Positions 35,716 through 44,231 of a DNA stretch of 64,000 nucleotides are shown piece after piece. Below the pieces are notes generated by a model that was given only the letters and a program-made list of their open reading frames with translations, was not told the origin of the DNA and did no database searches. A program made the position numbers and the translations under genes. Source of the stretch: Bacteroidota bacterium (GTDB lineage Bacteria; Bacteroidota; Bacteroidia; Chitinophagales; Chitinophagaceae); contig JAEZEI010000008.1 in the NCBI GenBank assembly GCA_023417815.1, positions 1 to 64,000 on the forward strand, read 5' to 3'. Numbering within the stretch: position 1 is the stretch's first letter; each line of letters starts with the position of its first letter.

Positions 35716-37515
35716 ATGAGAACAGAAGTATCTTATCTGGGTTCTGTAGTCAGGGTCATTGGTTCCAAAGTTTTCGTTGAATTAAGCGAAGATCTACCCT
35801 CCTCAACTCCGATTATAAATGGAAAAATATATAAAATCGGACAAGTTGGTTCATTCGTAAAGATTCCTATGGGGACAATTAGTGTCTTTGCAATTGTAAC
35901 AATGGTAGGTGCTAATCCGTACAAAGATGCTTCCAATGATAGTGAAGTAGAATTTCCATATGGTAATAGATGGTTAGAAATTCAATTAATTGGTGAATCT
36001 TTTGGAAGCGGTGAATTCCAACGGGGCATTAGTGTGTATCCTACTATTGAAGATGAAGTACATATTGTTACTGATGATGATTTAAGTGTTATCTATGCAA
36101 CTTCTAACCCAAGTGCAATAAAGGTAGGATCATTGGCTTCATCCGAAGGTCTTTCTGCATTTTTGGATATTGACAAACTCCTTACTCGACATGCAGCTAT
36201 TTTAGGTTCCACAGGTGCTGGAAAATCAAATACTGTTTCAGCAATACTTAAGGCGATTACTATAGGCACTTTTCCAAAAGCGAAGGTCATTTTGATTGAC
36301 CCTCACAGTGAATACCATTCTGCACTTAAAGAATATGCCCAGGTGTTTTCATTGGATGATTCCACTAATTCACTAAAAATCCCATTCTGGGGCTTGTCAT
36401 ATAATGAACTAGCATTGATTTTATTTGATAAAAAGCAGGCTGCAGATTCTATGGCGGATACTGCATTGAAAGAACGCATTTTCGATTTTAAAAAGGAAGT
36501 TATTAGTTCTCTTAAAACGGGTAAGCTAGAACAACACGAAGTAACCGTAGATTCTCCTATACCATTTAATATTAAGAAGCTATGGTATTCATTATTTATA
36601 GAAGAATTTGCGACAGTTACTAATAAATCAGACCTGACAACTATTGCTTATAAAAAAGATGCTAGCGGTCAGCCGAGAATGGGTGATGAGAAAAAAGTAA
36701 TTCCACCTGAATTTGAGCCTCCTGGACAGGGTAGTTCTCCTCCCTTTAAATTTAAAGATCCTAAAATACTTTCAGGGTATATTAATCAACTCGGTGGAAA
36801 ACTCAGGGATAATAAATTATCATTTCTATTCGATGTGGATGAATATGATGGCAAAAAAAAAGACCTGAGTGATATACTTAGCGCTTGGCTTAACCACGAT
36901 AAACCAATTACCGTTTTAGATCTTGGTGGAGTTCCATTCGAGATTATGGATTTGGTTGTGGGTCTAATATCAAGAATTCTTTTCGAGAGCATGTTTTGGG
37001 GAAGGTATATAGATGGGTTTGGTAGGCAACGTCCGGTACTAATGGTTTTTGAGGAAGCCCACTCTTACCTACCAAAAGGAGGAAGTAATCAAAATGTTAC
37101 GGGCTATGCAAGCAAAGCCGTAAGAAGGATTTGTAAGGAGGGTCGAAAATATGGTTTAGGTGCCCTCATTGTAAGCCAGCGACCCTCTGACCTCGATGAA
37201 ACAATTTTATCCCAATGCGGCACCTTTATTACCCTAAGACTTTCTAACAGCCAGGACCAGGGGATGGTTGGAGCTGCAATGCCTGACAATCTCGGAAGTT
37301 TATCAGATTTGTTACCATCTCTCAGAACAGGTGAAGCTATAATAGTGGGGGAATCAGTTAAAATACCCAGTAGAATTAGATTACCACTTATAGAGCCAAG
37401 ACCAGATAGCGGGGATCCGGAGCCAGCCAAGCAATGGAAAATTCTTGAACCGGAAAACCCTAAATTTGATGTATCAATTAATAATTGGAGAAAACAAAAA
37501 ATTCAAAAACCATAA
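35716..37515 (+). CDS. herA: HerA/DUF87-type ATPase, partner of SIR2
   Basis: A 599-residue HerA-like hexameric ATPase. An N-terminal HAS-barrel-like region (SYLGSVVRVIGSKVFVEL, GKIYKIGQVGSFVKIP) precedes Walker A LGSTGAGKSNT (about 163). Walker B is VFEEAHSYLP (about 444), followed by SQRPSDLDETILSQCGT, typical of HerA/FtsK-like DNA translocases. In SIR2-HerA systems the ATPase stabilises and activates the NADase and may act on DNA ends. It follows the SIR2 gene by 15 bp. Confidence 0.9.
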   Translation: MRTEVSYLGSVVRVIGSKVFVELSEDLPSSTPIINGKIYKIGQVGSFVKIPMGTISVFAIVTMVGANPYKDASNDSEVEFPYGNRWLEIQLIGESFGSGEFQRGISVYPTIEDEVHIVTDDDLSVIYATSNPSAIKVGSLASSEGLSAFLDIDKLLTRHAAILGSTGAGKSNTVSAILKAITIGTFPKAKVILIDPHSEYHSALKEYAQVFSLDDSTNSLKIPFWGLSYNELALILFDKKQAADSMADTALKERIFDFKKEVISSLKTGKLEQHEVTVDSPIPFNIKKLWYSLFIEEFATVTNKSDLTTIAYKKDASGQPRMGDEKKVIPPEFEPPGQGSSPPFKFKDPKILSGYINQLGGKLRDNKLSFLFDVDEYDGKKKDLSDILSAWLNHDKPITVLDLGGVPFEIMDLVVGLISRILFESMFWGRYIDGFGRQRPVLMVFEEAHSYLPKGGSNQNVTGYASKAVRRICKEGRKYGLGALIVSQRPSDLDETILSQCGTFITLRLSNSQDQGMVGAAMPDNLGSLSDLLPSLRTGEAIIVGESVKIPSRIRLPLIEPRPDSGDPEPAKQWKILEPENPKFDVSINNWRKQKIQKP

Positions 37516-37517
37516 TT

Positions 37518-37733
37518 ATGGAAATGATTAGCGTAAGTTCAAGTAATCTTGCTGCTGTAGGATATGATCATGATTCTGCAACACTTCGTATTGAATTTTT
37601 AAATGGCGGAATTTATGATTACTCAGGTGTACCATCTGATGTACATGAAGCTTTAATGTCCGCTGGTAGTAAGGGCCAATTTTTTGACCAAAACATAAAA
37701 AAGGGGGGTTACCCCTTTAGCAAGCTCAGCTAA
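37518..37733 (+). CDS. KTSC-domain small protein
   Basis: A 71-residue protein starting at ATG 37518, two bases after the herA stop. The pattern SSNLAAVGYDHDSATLRIEF, GGIYDYSGVP, then SAGSKGQFFDQNIKKG fits the KTSC domain, a short fold named after the C-terminus of a lysyl-tRNA synthetase and often found as a stand-alone protein near mobile or defence genes. Coupling to herA suggests it belongs to the SIR2-HerA operon, as an accessory or immunity-type component; that role is inferred. Confidence 0.8.
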   Translation: MEMISVSSSNLAAVGYDHDSATLRIEFLNGGIYDYSGVPSDVHEALMSAGSKGQFFDQNIKKGGYPFSKLS

Positions 37734-37769
37734 TTACTAGTTGGCTTAGTTCTTGAAACATGCTTCAGG

Positions 37770-37988
37770 ATGACTAAAGTGTATACATTAGACAAGGTTC
37801 CCGAGCATGAAAGGCATCATTATGCCAAATGCATAGAATGTTTTGAATATTTTGATTGCCGTGATCTATCACAAGTAGTAGAACATATGCATGACAATCA
37901 AGCCGTTGATTCGTCCTGGAATAGTTCTAAAAAAGTCAATGAACCTGTGGAATATCTTAAAGGCAGTATTCAGATTGACTGCAACTAA
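37770..37988 (+). CDS. Small Cys/His protein downstream of the SIR2-HerA operon
   Basis: A 72-residue protein. CIECFEYFDCRD followed by VEHMHD gives a C-x2-C...H-x2-H arrangement resembling a single zinc finger. The rest is polar. It lies 36 bp after the KTSC gene on the same strand and could be co-transcribed. Family unknown. Confidence 0.55.
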   Translation: MTKVYTLDKVPEHERHHYAKCIECFEYFDCRDLSQVVEHMHDNQAVDSSWNSSKKVNEPVEYLKGSIQIDCN

Positions 37989-38012
37989 TCGGATAAAATA
38001 ATCCAATGATAC

Positions 38013-39167
38013 TTAGTGGCAGTTTTTCGCTATATATTCGCTGACCCCTTCATAAAAAATATTAATATCTCTTCCACTAAAGAAATTTTTAAACCTATAA
38101 CCTGCAGTCTGATATCTTGCTGAATTATCCTTTTCAAATATATCTGGATTATCCTTTGCGACAAGGACAGCTTCTATTTTAGCATCTCTGCGAATCATTC
38201 TACTAAGAAGCTGCTTAAATTCAAAATCTGCTTGAGGAATCGAATAGCCTAGAAAGACAACTTTAGACGCCTCCGAGAGTTCAAGGCCTGCGTTTTGCCA
38301 GATTAATTTGTGCTGAACGTTGTTTAAATTTTTAAGGAAGGTCGGCATTATTAGATTAGGTGCTAAAAGATTTGCCTGTTCTTCATTTGATCCAAAATTT
38401 GAATTACAATGCCGGCAATATTTAGCATCGAATACATATCCTCCATTCCACCTTTTATAAAACTTTACATATAACCTTTGGCATCTGGGACATTGCATCC
38501 AATTCAAAGAGCCATGCAACTTCAATATTTTAGTATTATATCTACCTTTTCCAATTGCGTAAAGTCCAGGCTTTATACTATGATCATCTTTATCTAGTGA
38601 ACTAATATAGCAACAGTAATCCACGACTCCTGAAAAACTTAAGCCTTTTGGCTTACTTTCATTAGCCATTAAATTATGGACGGCATTATCCAACATAATA
38701 TCCCAATTTGTGGTAATAATCGAAACTCTATCTACCTTTTCATCGATCAAACGTTGCCGGCTTAGTGAAATTAGGTGCTTTGCAAATATTTCTATTGATT
38801 CTTGACTTGCCGAACTATTTTCAATTGCACTTCTTACTGCAAGAATAATTAACCTATTAAAAATATCTCTTAGTTCTATCAGTTCTTTAGGTGTATGTTT
38901 TCGAAAAGATATATTTTCAGAAATGCTTCTATCAATAGGCGTAAATATGTCTTCAAGAGTATAATGCATTTTTTCAACTTCGCTTACTTCAAGCGTATTC
39001 TTCAAAAAATCGTCAAACCTATCTACCCAATTTTGAACTTTTGCATGAGATGCTTTTTTGTACGGTTTTTTTAGATTGTACATTTCAGCTATTAATTCTG
39101 CCTGTGATGGTGCTCCCGCGTTCATGGAGAATCCAGCCCCTAAAATATAGACCGTTTTATCTGACAT
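38013..39167 (-). CDS. Second SIR2-family protein with an inserted zinc ribbon
   Basis: A 384-residue SIR2-fold protein on the opposite strand, convergent with the SIR2-HerA operon. It has VYILGAGFSMNAGAPS at the N-terminus, Asn154 in TTNWD, His218 in KLHGSLNWM and a late VFLGYSIPQAD. Directly after the His motif come two CxxC knuckles (Cys226/229 and Cys251/254) that form a zinc ribbon, as in classical sirtuins and some defence SIR2 proteins. It has no HerA or other partner beside it, so it may be a stand-alone NADase. It is only distantly like the first SIR2. Confidence 0.85.
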   Translation of the reverse strand: MSDKTVYILGAGFSMNAGAPSQAELIAEMYNLKKPYKKASHAKVQNWVDRFDDFLKNTLEVSEVEKMHYTLEDIFTPIDRSISENISFRKHTPKELIELRDIFNRLIILAVRSAIENSSASQESIEIFAKHLISLSRQRLIDEKVDRVSIITTNWDIMLDNAVHNLMANESKPKGLSFSGVVDYCCYISSLDKDDHSIKPGLYAIGKGRYNTKILKLHGSLNWMQCPRCQRLYVKFYKRWNGGYVFDAKYCRHCNSNFGSNEEQANLLAPNLIMPTFLKNLNNVQHKLIWQNAGLELSEASKVVFLGYSIPQADFEFKQLLSRMIRRDAKIEAVLVAKDNPDIFEKDNSARYQTAGYRFKNFFSGRDINIFYEGVSEYIAKNCH

Positions 39168-39353
39168 AAGCTATATAAATATTTCTGAATTACTAATCCT
39201 ATTTAAAATCAACAGACTAAAATCCTCTATCAATTTAACCTGAATATACAATCTAGAACATCCCAAGACAGAAATGAAAGCTTGGATTTCAACATATTTA
39301 ACCATCATCTTTCCCTTTAAATTGCTGCTTCAAAAGACAGTGCCTCAAGATCG

Positions 39354-39872
39354 CTAGTCTTCGACAATTTGTCCATTAGTTTCTACTCTCAATGTCAACC
39401 AATCAAACCTTTTATTCTTTACAGTGCTTTCAATGCCTTTTTGCAGTTTTAGATATTGTCCTGATTTATTGTCTTTATCAAGAAACATAATTTCTTTGAT
39501 TAAACAATCTCCATTATTGTTGTTCATTCCGTTAAAGACAATGAAATCAACAGGATGAAAAATAACTTTGCAATCATTGCAGTTAAGATTTAAGGGAAGG
39601 AAAATCTTATCAATTTTTCTAACAAGTTTGTCAGCATTTTTTCTACCTAATGTTCTCGCAGCTTCTTTTGAGGATTCAATTTTCGCAAGAATTTTTTCTT
39701 CTAAATTATCAAGCCTATCAATTTCTTTGTCAAGTTCTTCCTTCCAATCATTTTCAGGTTTCTTTTTCTGGTAAAGTTTGCAGTCACTTAATCTAAATAT
39801 TTCACCGCAGCAAGGGCATACGCCAAAAATGTGTCTCAAAGAAGAATAAAAATCCAGAATCTCTTTCTGCAT
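39354..39872 (-). CDS. Holliday-junction-resolvase-like (Endonuc_Holl) protein, second of a tandem pair
   Basis: A 172-residue protein. CPCCGEIFRLSDC is a zinc knuckle, followed by a charged coiled coil (about 35-80) and a second CNDC knuckle directly before HPVDFIVFNG. The core then continues as IKEIMFLDKDNKSGQYLKLQ. This order fits the Endonuc_Holl family, which is distantly related to archaeal Holliday junction resolvases. At the expected D-x-K catalytic site the sequence reads L-D-K-D, so the lysine is displaced and catalysis may be lost. It starts 2 nt after the upstream paralogue. Confidence 0.7.
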   Translation of the reverse strand: MQKEILDFYSSLRHIFGVCPCCGEIFRLSDCKLYQKKKPENDWKEELDKEIDRLDNLEEKILAKIESSKEAARTLGRKNADKLVRKIDKIFLPLNLNCNDCKVIFHPVDFIVFNGMNNNNGDCLIKEIMFLDKDNKSGQYLKLQKGIESTVKNKRFDWLTLRVETNGQIVED

Positions 39873-39874
39873 GT

Positions 39875-40369
39875 CTAGAATTTTTTAAATTTTATTCTCT
39901 TGTCATTGATGACATTTTTTATTTCTTTCTGCTTTTTACTTAGCCTAGCTGCACCAGTTTTGATGTCAACAAAATAAATTTTTTCAACTATTCCTGTTTG
40001 TGTTAACCCATCAAATATTACGTAATCAATAGGGTCAAATAATGAACGACAATCGTTATGCTTAAAACGAAATGTTGGCAAAGTCGGGGCAATTCGTTCC
40101 ATGATAAAGCCAAAATTTGTGGATAACGCTCCTATTTCAGATTTGATTGTTCCACGGTCTTTTAAAACTTTAAGATCAGCCTTTCTTTGTCTAACATATT
40201 CTAGTTGTTCATTGTAAACTTGCAATGCTTCATCACTAAAGTTATTATTGTCAAATAATGATGCATGCCGTAGTTGAACTTCCTCATTACATTCAGAACA
40301 TTCAATGTAAAAGTTTCCGGCATTTAGAGTTTCTATAATTGCCTGCTGTTTTCTTTTCTCAAGAGCCAT
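39875..40369 (-). CDS. Holliday-junction-resolvase-like (Endonuc_Holl) protein, first of a tandem pair
   Basis: A 164-residue paralogue of the next gene. It shows CSEC at the N-terminus, a helical or coiled middle part, then NDCRSLFDPIDYVIFDG and VEKIYFVDIKTGAARLSKKQ. Here the PD-(D/E)XK-type residues are intact (Asp in PIDYVIFDG, then VDIK). Proteins of this family are predicted to cut branched DNA. The pair, one copy apparently active and one degenerate, is probably co-translated. It starts 69 bp after the end of a gene split by an IS element. Confidence 0.72.
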   Translation of the reverse strand: MALEKRKQQAIIETLNAGNFYIECSECNEEVQLRHASLFDNNNFSDEALQVYNEQLEYVRQRKADLKVLKDRGTIKSEIGALSTNFGFIMERIAPTLPTFRFKHNDCRSLFDPIDYVIFDGLTQTGIVEKIYFVDIKTGAARLSKKQKEIKNVINDKRIKFKKF

Positions 40370-40906
40370 GAGTTATAGTTATCGGTGTTTAAGTATTGCG
40401 CTAATATTATATCAACCATCCGCTTGTACTCCACATCTTACTCCTTTTTGAGCCTTAATAACATAAATTGATAAATATCGAAATCAGTTCTTAATCTCTC
40501 TCCAAACTCTATCCACCTGCCTATGATATTCGGGTCTTGATATAATGAAGTTTCCCCTAATATTCCTTCTCGTAAACGGCTCAACAAGGAATTGGATTCA
40601 ATTAAATTTATCATTCCAGTTGTTGGTTGCCCGTCACTAAATTTCAGAAAATCATAAATAGCCTGTCCAAGTGTTGCATAATAGTCAATGTTAGTCGGAT
40701 CATGAAAACAAATCTCTTTCCCTGACTCTAAATAGCTATACTTATGTCTATGCGTTGTCACTTTTGTGTGTGGCGGAATTACAATATGCTCTTTCAATAT
40801 CGGGATATTTTGAAATCTTATATTGCCCGTCGATGTAAAAATATTTTGTGCTTGTAAATAAAATGGGTCGTGTTTAAACCAATGCCAGGTGTAAGTACCC
40901 CGTTTT

Positions 40907-41752
40907 TCAGACAGCATTAATTAGAGTCTTTTTGTTTTTTAATACTTGTTTGTGCCATTCTTCAGGCGTTAGATTGTTTAGTGCTTCATGAGGCCTTCTT
41001 TCATTGTATTCGATCATCCATTCTTCAGTTAGTTGTTTCACCTGGTATAGATCAAAGAACAGGTACGCATCCAGAACAGCTTCCCGATAAAGCCGGTTGA
41101 AGCGTTCGATGTATCCATTCTGCATTGGTTTACCAGGTTGTATGAATTGTATGGTTATGTCTTTTTCAATGGCCCAGAGTTCCAACTCCTTTGAGGTAAA
41201 CTCTGGGCCATTGTCTGTTCGTATAGCGGTTGGTTTACCTCTTTGTTCGATTATCCTGTCTAGTGTTCTTATCACACGCTTTGAAGAAAGCGAAGTGTCC
41301 ACTTCAATGGCAAGTGCTTCCCTGGAACAATCATCCATAACGTTCAGCGTCCTGAACTTCCTGTTACCTACCATTGAATCACTCATAAAATCCATGCTCC
41401 AGGTGTTGTTCACTTCTGGTTGTTGGGTCAGTGGTTGCTTTACTCTTGCAGGCAATCTGCGCTTGCCTTTCCGTTTTTTGTTCAGTTTAAGCAGCTTATA
41501 AACCCTGTAAACCTTTTTGTGGTTCCAGTTCTTACCTGACCTGCGGATGTAAGCAAAAAGCTTCCTGAAGCCATAAGAAGGGTGCTTGAAAGCAAGGTCC
41601 TGCAATGCATCAATCACTTCCTGATCATCCCTGGTGGACCGGTAATAAAACTGCGATCTTGGTAAGGATAATAACTTGCAGGCCCTGCTCACGGGAATCT
41701 TCTTCTCTAAAACGATCTCCTCCGTTAATTGCCTTTTGGTGGCAGGGCCCAA
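40907..41752 (-). CDS. IS407-group OrfB (DDE transposase)
   Basis: A 281-residue catalytic subunit, probably made as an OrfAB fusion by -1 slippage at the A7 run just upstream; its own first codon would be TTG. It contains the HTH_21 segment RACKLLSLPRSQFYYR, then the rve DDE core: WSMDFMSDSM, IRTDNGPEFTSKELELWA and PGKPMQNGYIERFNRLYR with the final glutamate. It ends within the left inverted repeat. Confidence 0.94.
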   Translation of the reverse strand: MGPATKRQLTEEIVLEKKIPVSRACKLLSLPRSQFYYRSTRDDQEVIDALQDLAFKHPSYGFRKLFAYIRRSGKNWNHKKVYRVYKLLKLNKKRKGKRRLPARVKQPLTQQPEVNNTWSMDFMSDSMVGNRKFRTLNVMDDCSREALAIEVDTSLSSKRVIRTLDRIIEQRGKPTAIRTDNGPEFTSKELELWAIEKDITIQFIQPGKPMQNGYIERFNRLYREAVLDAYLFFDLYQVKQLTEEWMIEYNERRPHEALNNLTPEEWHKQVLKNKKTLINAV

Positions 41753-42015
41753 CCTTTTTTTGTGAATAAGTCTCTTAGAATCTCGTTATCCATTGCAAGG
41801 TTCGCATACATGCGCTTTAGCCTCGCATTTTCTTCTTCAAGATCCTTCATCCGTTTTACATCCGAAGCTTCCATGCCTCCGTACTTGCTCTTCCAATTAT
41901 AAAACGTGGCATCAGAAATACCATGTTCCCGGCAGATATCTTTTACGTTGCGGCCAGCTTCCTGTTGCTTGAGAATAGAGACAATCTGCGTCTCCGTAAA
42001 TCGTGTTTTTTTCAT
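41725..42015 (-). CDS. IS407-group OrfA (helix-turn-helix DNA-binding subunit)
   Basis: A 96-residue protein: RFTETQIVSILKQQEAG followed by DICREHGISDATFYNWKSKY (a helix-turn-helix) and a leucine-zipper-like tail. It binds the IS ends. Near its 3' end is an A7 run (complement of T7 at 41755-41761), followed by GG, the usual slippery site for a -1 frameshift into OrfB. Confidence 0.93.
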   Translation of the reverse strand: MKKTRFTETQIVSILKQQEAGRNVKDICREHGISDATFYNWKSKYGGMEASDVKRMKDLEEENARLKRMYANLAMDNEILRDLFTKKGWALPPKGN

Positions 42016-42711
42016 GTTGACGTGTTTAAAATTAAGCTTATAACTCTAATTTTAAACCGTCTGATTTTTAGGGACACTTACACAGGGACTCCAACTCCAC
42101 AACGAAGACATATGGACTGCCAACAAATATGCAGTCCGATTTAAGAATAGCGGAGCTGTGTAAAATGCATTGCCTTTTCCTGAAGCAGCCAGTTTGGTTT
42201 TTAAGTCAAATAGTACATTGTGCTGATAGTCATTATGAGTCGACTGTTTGTTTCGAAGTTCAAAAAATAATACCCTGGGAGAGCAGTTTGCCTTGAGTTT
42301 TCTTCGATCCTTAATTATACTCGAGGGACTTGTGTCTGGATATGCAAAAGACCTTTTGAATTGGATATAGAGTGGACTTATTGTATCAATGTATGCATCC
42401 GCCCCATAGATCACCTCGTCTCTATTTGAAAGTGGTACAAGGGCAAAAGGTGCTTTTGGAAATCGGGTAATTGTTAGCATTGTTTGAATCATAAGACTAA
42501 CAATATCTTCTGTAAAGTCTGGTTTTATTAAATTCGATTTGCTCATTAAAATATTGCAGCTAATAGGCGCTTATATGTGCGAATTATTTTATTCTTCCCG
42601 TTCTGATTAAATTGTATGTATTATTTACACAGCGTAGTGCGCCTCACAGTTAGTTGCTACCCACAATATAATCAGAAGAATTTTCTCCTGCAACCGTAGA
42701 AATACGGTAAA

Positions 42712-42738
42712 CAAAAAACCCCATCCTTTCGAATGGGG
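42712..42738 (-). terminator. Rho-independent terminator of the XRE/coiled-coil operon
   Basis: On the minus strand CCCCAT-TCGAAAGG-ATGGGG is followed by TTTTTTG. It lies 35 bp after the stop codon of the gene at 42773-43183. Confidence 0.85.
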
Positions 42739-42772
42739 TGAAATATTAAAAGATGAATTCTTAATCCGGGTG

Positions 42773-43183
42773 CTAGCCTAGCTCACCTCTCCGGTGATTG
42801 AGTGCATCGATGTAGAGATCGATCTCGGCCTGCTGGCGTTGAACGCTGTTCACTTCGAATTGCTGCTCCAGGAGGCCAATGACACCGTAACGCTCGCGGC
42901 GTTCTTCCAGGAGGAACTTTTTGTGACGCAGCTTCTGCAGCTTGCTTTCATATTCCTCCAGGTTTTCGCCGGACAGGGAGGGGAGTACCGATTCGATGGC
43001 CGAGATCTCGGCGGAAACCCCGGCGAGGTCGGCTTCAATGCTCGCCGATCCTTCCAGGATGGTCTGGAACTGCCTGTTCTCGCCATGAAGTTTGTAAGCG
43101 AGGTCGTCTTTCCTGTCGTTGGCTTTGGCGAGCAGCATATCGCAGTCGGCCAAAGTTGTTATTTGTTCTATTGAATAATCCAT
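42773..43183 (-). CDS. Coiled-coil protein downstream of XRE regulator
   Basis: A 136-residue protein that is almost entirely helical. Heptad-like runs include LEEYESKLQKLRHKKFLLEE and RQQAEIDLYIDALNHRRGEL. No catalytic motif is visible. It follows the XRE gene after 22 bp and is closed by a strong terminator, so the two form an operon. Similar small coiled-coil proteins accompany phage or mobile-element regulators in Bacteroidota, but I cannot name the family. Confidence 0.7.
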   Translation of the reverse strand: MDYSIEQITTLADCDMLLAKANDRKDDLAYKLHGENRQFQTILEGSASIEADLAGVSAEISAIESVLPSLSGENLEEYESKLQKLRHKKFLLEERRERYGVIGLLEQQFEVNSVQRQQAEIDLYIDALNHRRGELG

Positions 43184-43205
43184 GTTTGTTGTTTTTGATT
43201 GTTAA

Positions 43206-43742
43206 TTAAAAATGCTTCATAGGTCGGGCGGGTTTGCCCAGGATAGTGGAATAAAATCTTTCATTCATCTCCAGCAACGCGATCTCGTCTGCCAGGATCT
43301 TCCGGGCGTCGGATGAACATTTGGAAAGTTTCCTGAACATTCCGTTCTTCATCACTTTCAGCAAATCCTTATCACATTCATCACTTTTCATCTGCTCGAG
43401 CACATTTCCCAACACCTGGTTCTGCTTATAGGTTCTTTCCATCCCGGAAAGCTGGCGTTGCCTCTCCTTAATTTGAAATTTCGTTTCTATCAATTTCGAT
43501 TCGAAATGTTTTTTATGCTCCTGGTTACATGCGCAGGGGATGGGGGTATAAAAATCCTTTCGTTCAACACGGTCGATCTTCTTTATAATTTTCGCCAGTG
43601 GTTCAAAAGCCCTGGTCGGCAGCTTGCGCTTGCCTGTCTCGGTTCGGGTCAGGTTCACCCGGGAGATCCCGAGGAGCTGCGCCATGGTATCATGTGTTAG
43701 TCCGAGTTTCTCTCTTATTTTCTTTACTGCGTCCGGTTTCAT
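43206..43742 (-). CDS. XRE-family transcriptional regulator with C-terminal extension
   Basis: A 178-residue protein. An N-terminal Cro/C1-type helix-turn-helix (KKIREKLGLTHDTMAQLLGI, then SRVNLTRTETGKR) is followed by a central CAC-containing segment and a helical C-terminal half that may dimerise. Its start is 38 bp from a 20-bp block plus five 10-bp direct repeats, a likely operator. A second copy of that operator precedes the DUF5675 gene at 45911, so this protein may regulate both itself and that operon. This is inference from shared sites. Confidence 0.82.
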   Translation of the reverse strand: MKPDAVKKIREKLGLTHDTMAQLLGISRVNLTRTETGKRKLPTRAFEPLAKIIKKIDRVERKDFYTPIPCACNQEHKKHFESKLIETKFQIKERQRQLSGMERTYKQNQVLGNVLEQMKSDECDKDLLKVMKNGMFRKLSKCSSDARKILADEIALLEMNERFYSTILGKPARPMKHF

Positions 43743-43780
43743 TTCAATTTCATTTCAAAAATTATTTGGCATACCCCGGG

Positions 43781-43850
43781 CCGGAAAAATTCTGCGTGTC
43801 TTGTTTTGTCGTGTTTTGTCGTGTTTTGTCTTGAATTGTCTTGTTTTTCT
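43781..43850 (-). promoter_or_regulatory. Operator-like array: conserved block plus five decamers upstream of the XRE gene
   Basis: CCGGAAAAATTCTGCGTGTC (43781-43800) is followed by TGTC recurring at 43797, 43807, 43817, 43827 and 43837, exactly one helical turn apart. Decamers read TGTC(T/G)TGTTT, with one TGTCTTGAAT. The same design is found at 45951-46016, again 38-39 bp from a minus-strand start codon. Confidence 0.7.
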
Positions 43851-43865
43851 CTTACTTTCCACAGC

Positions 43866-44231
43866 GACGCAAAGTAGATCCGTGTGAATCTGCGGAGAAA
43901 AATCAGCGAAGATCAGCGGGAACTATCATCTCGGTAATAAGGGTTCCCGCAGATGCGCGCAGATTGCGTCGCAGATTTTCGGGGATTTTTATTGTTTTTA
44001 AGCTTTAATTGGAACAGGTCAAGAATTAATTGGAAAATTGTTCCACCATGACGCAAAGCAGATCCGCGTGAATCTGCGGAGAAAAATCAGCGAAGATCAG
44101 CGGGAACTATCATCTCGGTAATAAGGGTTCCCACAGATGCGCGCAGATTGCTTCGCAGATTACCGCGGATTTTTTTGTTTTTAATGTTTAGTTGGAACAA
44201 GGAAGGAATTAATTGGAAAATGGTTCCACCA
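43866..44231. repeat. 185-bp tandem duplication carrying CGCAGAT-type repeats
   Basis: Unit 1 is 43866-44050 and unit 2 is 44051-44231; both start ACGCAAAG(T/C)AGATCCG and end ATTGGAAAA(T/A)(T/G)GTTCCACCA. They differ at scattered positions, so the duplication is not brand new. There is no gene in this 600-bp divergent intergenic region. Confidence 0.85.

Larger units (their letters stand above)
40890..42082 (-). mobile_element. Complete IS3-family (IS407 group) insertion sequence, 1193 bp
   Basis: Both ends begin TGTAAGT and carry imperfect inverted repeats of about 38 bp sharing TGTAAGT..CCC, then TCAGAC and TTAGAGT. A 4-bp target duplication CAGG flanks the element (40886-40889 and 42083-42086). 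It encodes OrfA and OrfB in overlapping frames. The 4-bp duplication agrees with the IS407 group. The intact ORFs and clean target duplication point to a recent insertion. Confidence 0.93.
40438..42546 (-). pseudogene. Unknown 303-residue protein gene split by an IS407-group element
   Basis: The 5' part is 42083-42546 and the 3' part 40438-40889. Removing the IS (40890-42082) and one CAGG copy restores one open frame of 304 codons across the junction, reading SLWSWSPWHWFKHDP. The restored protein starts MSKSNLIKPDFTEDIV, contains GADAYIDTISPLYIQFKRS and VLFFELRNKQ (spaced acidic and lysine residues that could be a nuclease core), and ends YQFMLLRLKKE. Family is not recognised. As interrupted, it can make only two fragments. 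It lies directly upstream of the Holliday-type nuclease pair and may have been part of that operon. Confidence 0.85.

Noticed and set aside
37485..37517. Longer start for the KTSC protein overlapping herA
   Set aside because: Family alignment begins at the MEMISVSSSN residues; the extension is out-of-frame herA sequence.
43797..43850. Regular short repeats suggesting a CRISPR array
   Set aside because: Units are contiguous 10-mers without spacers, and no cas gene is in the window; operator array is the better reading.
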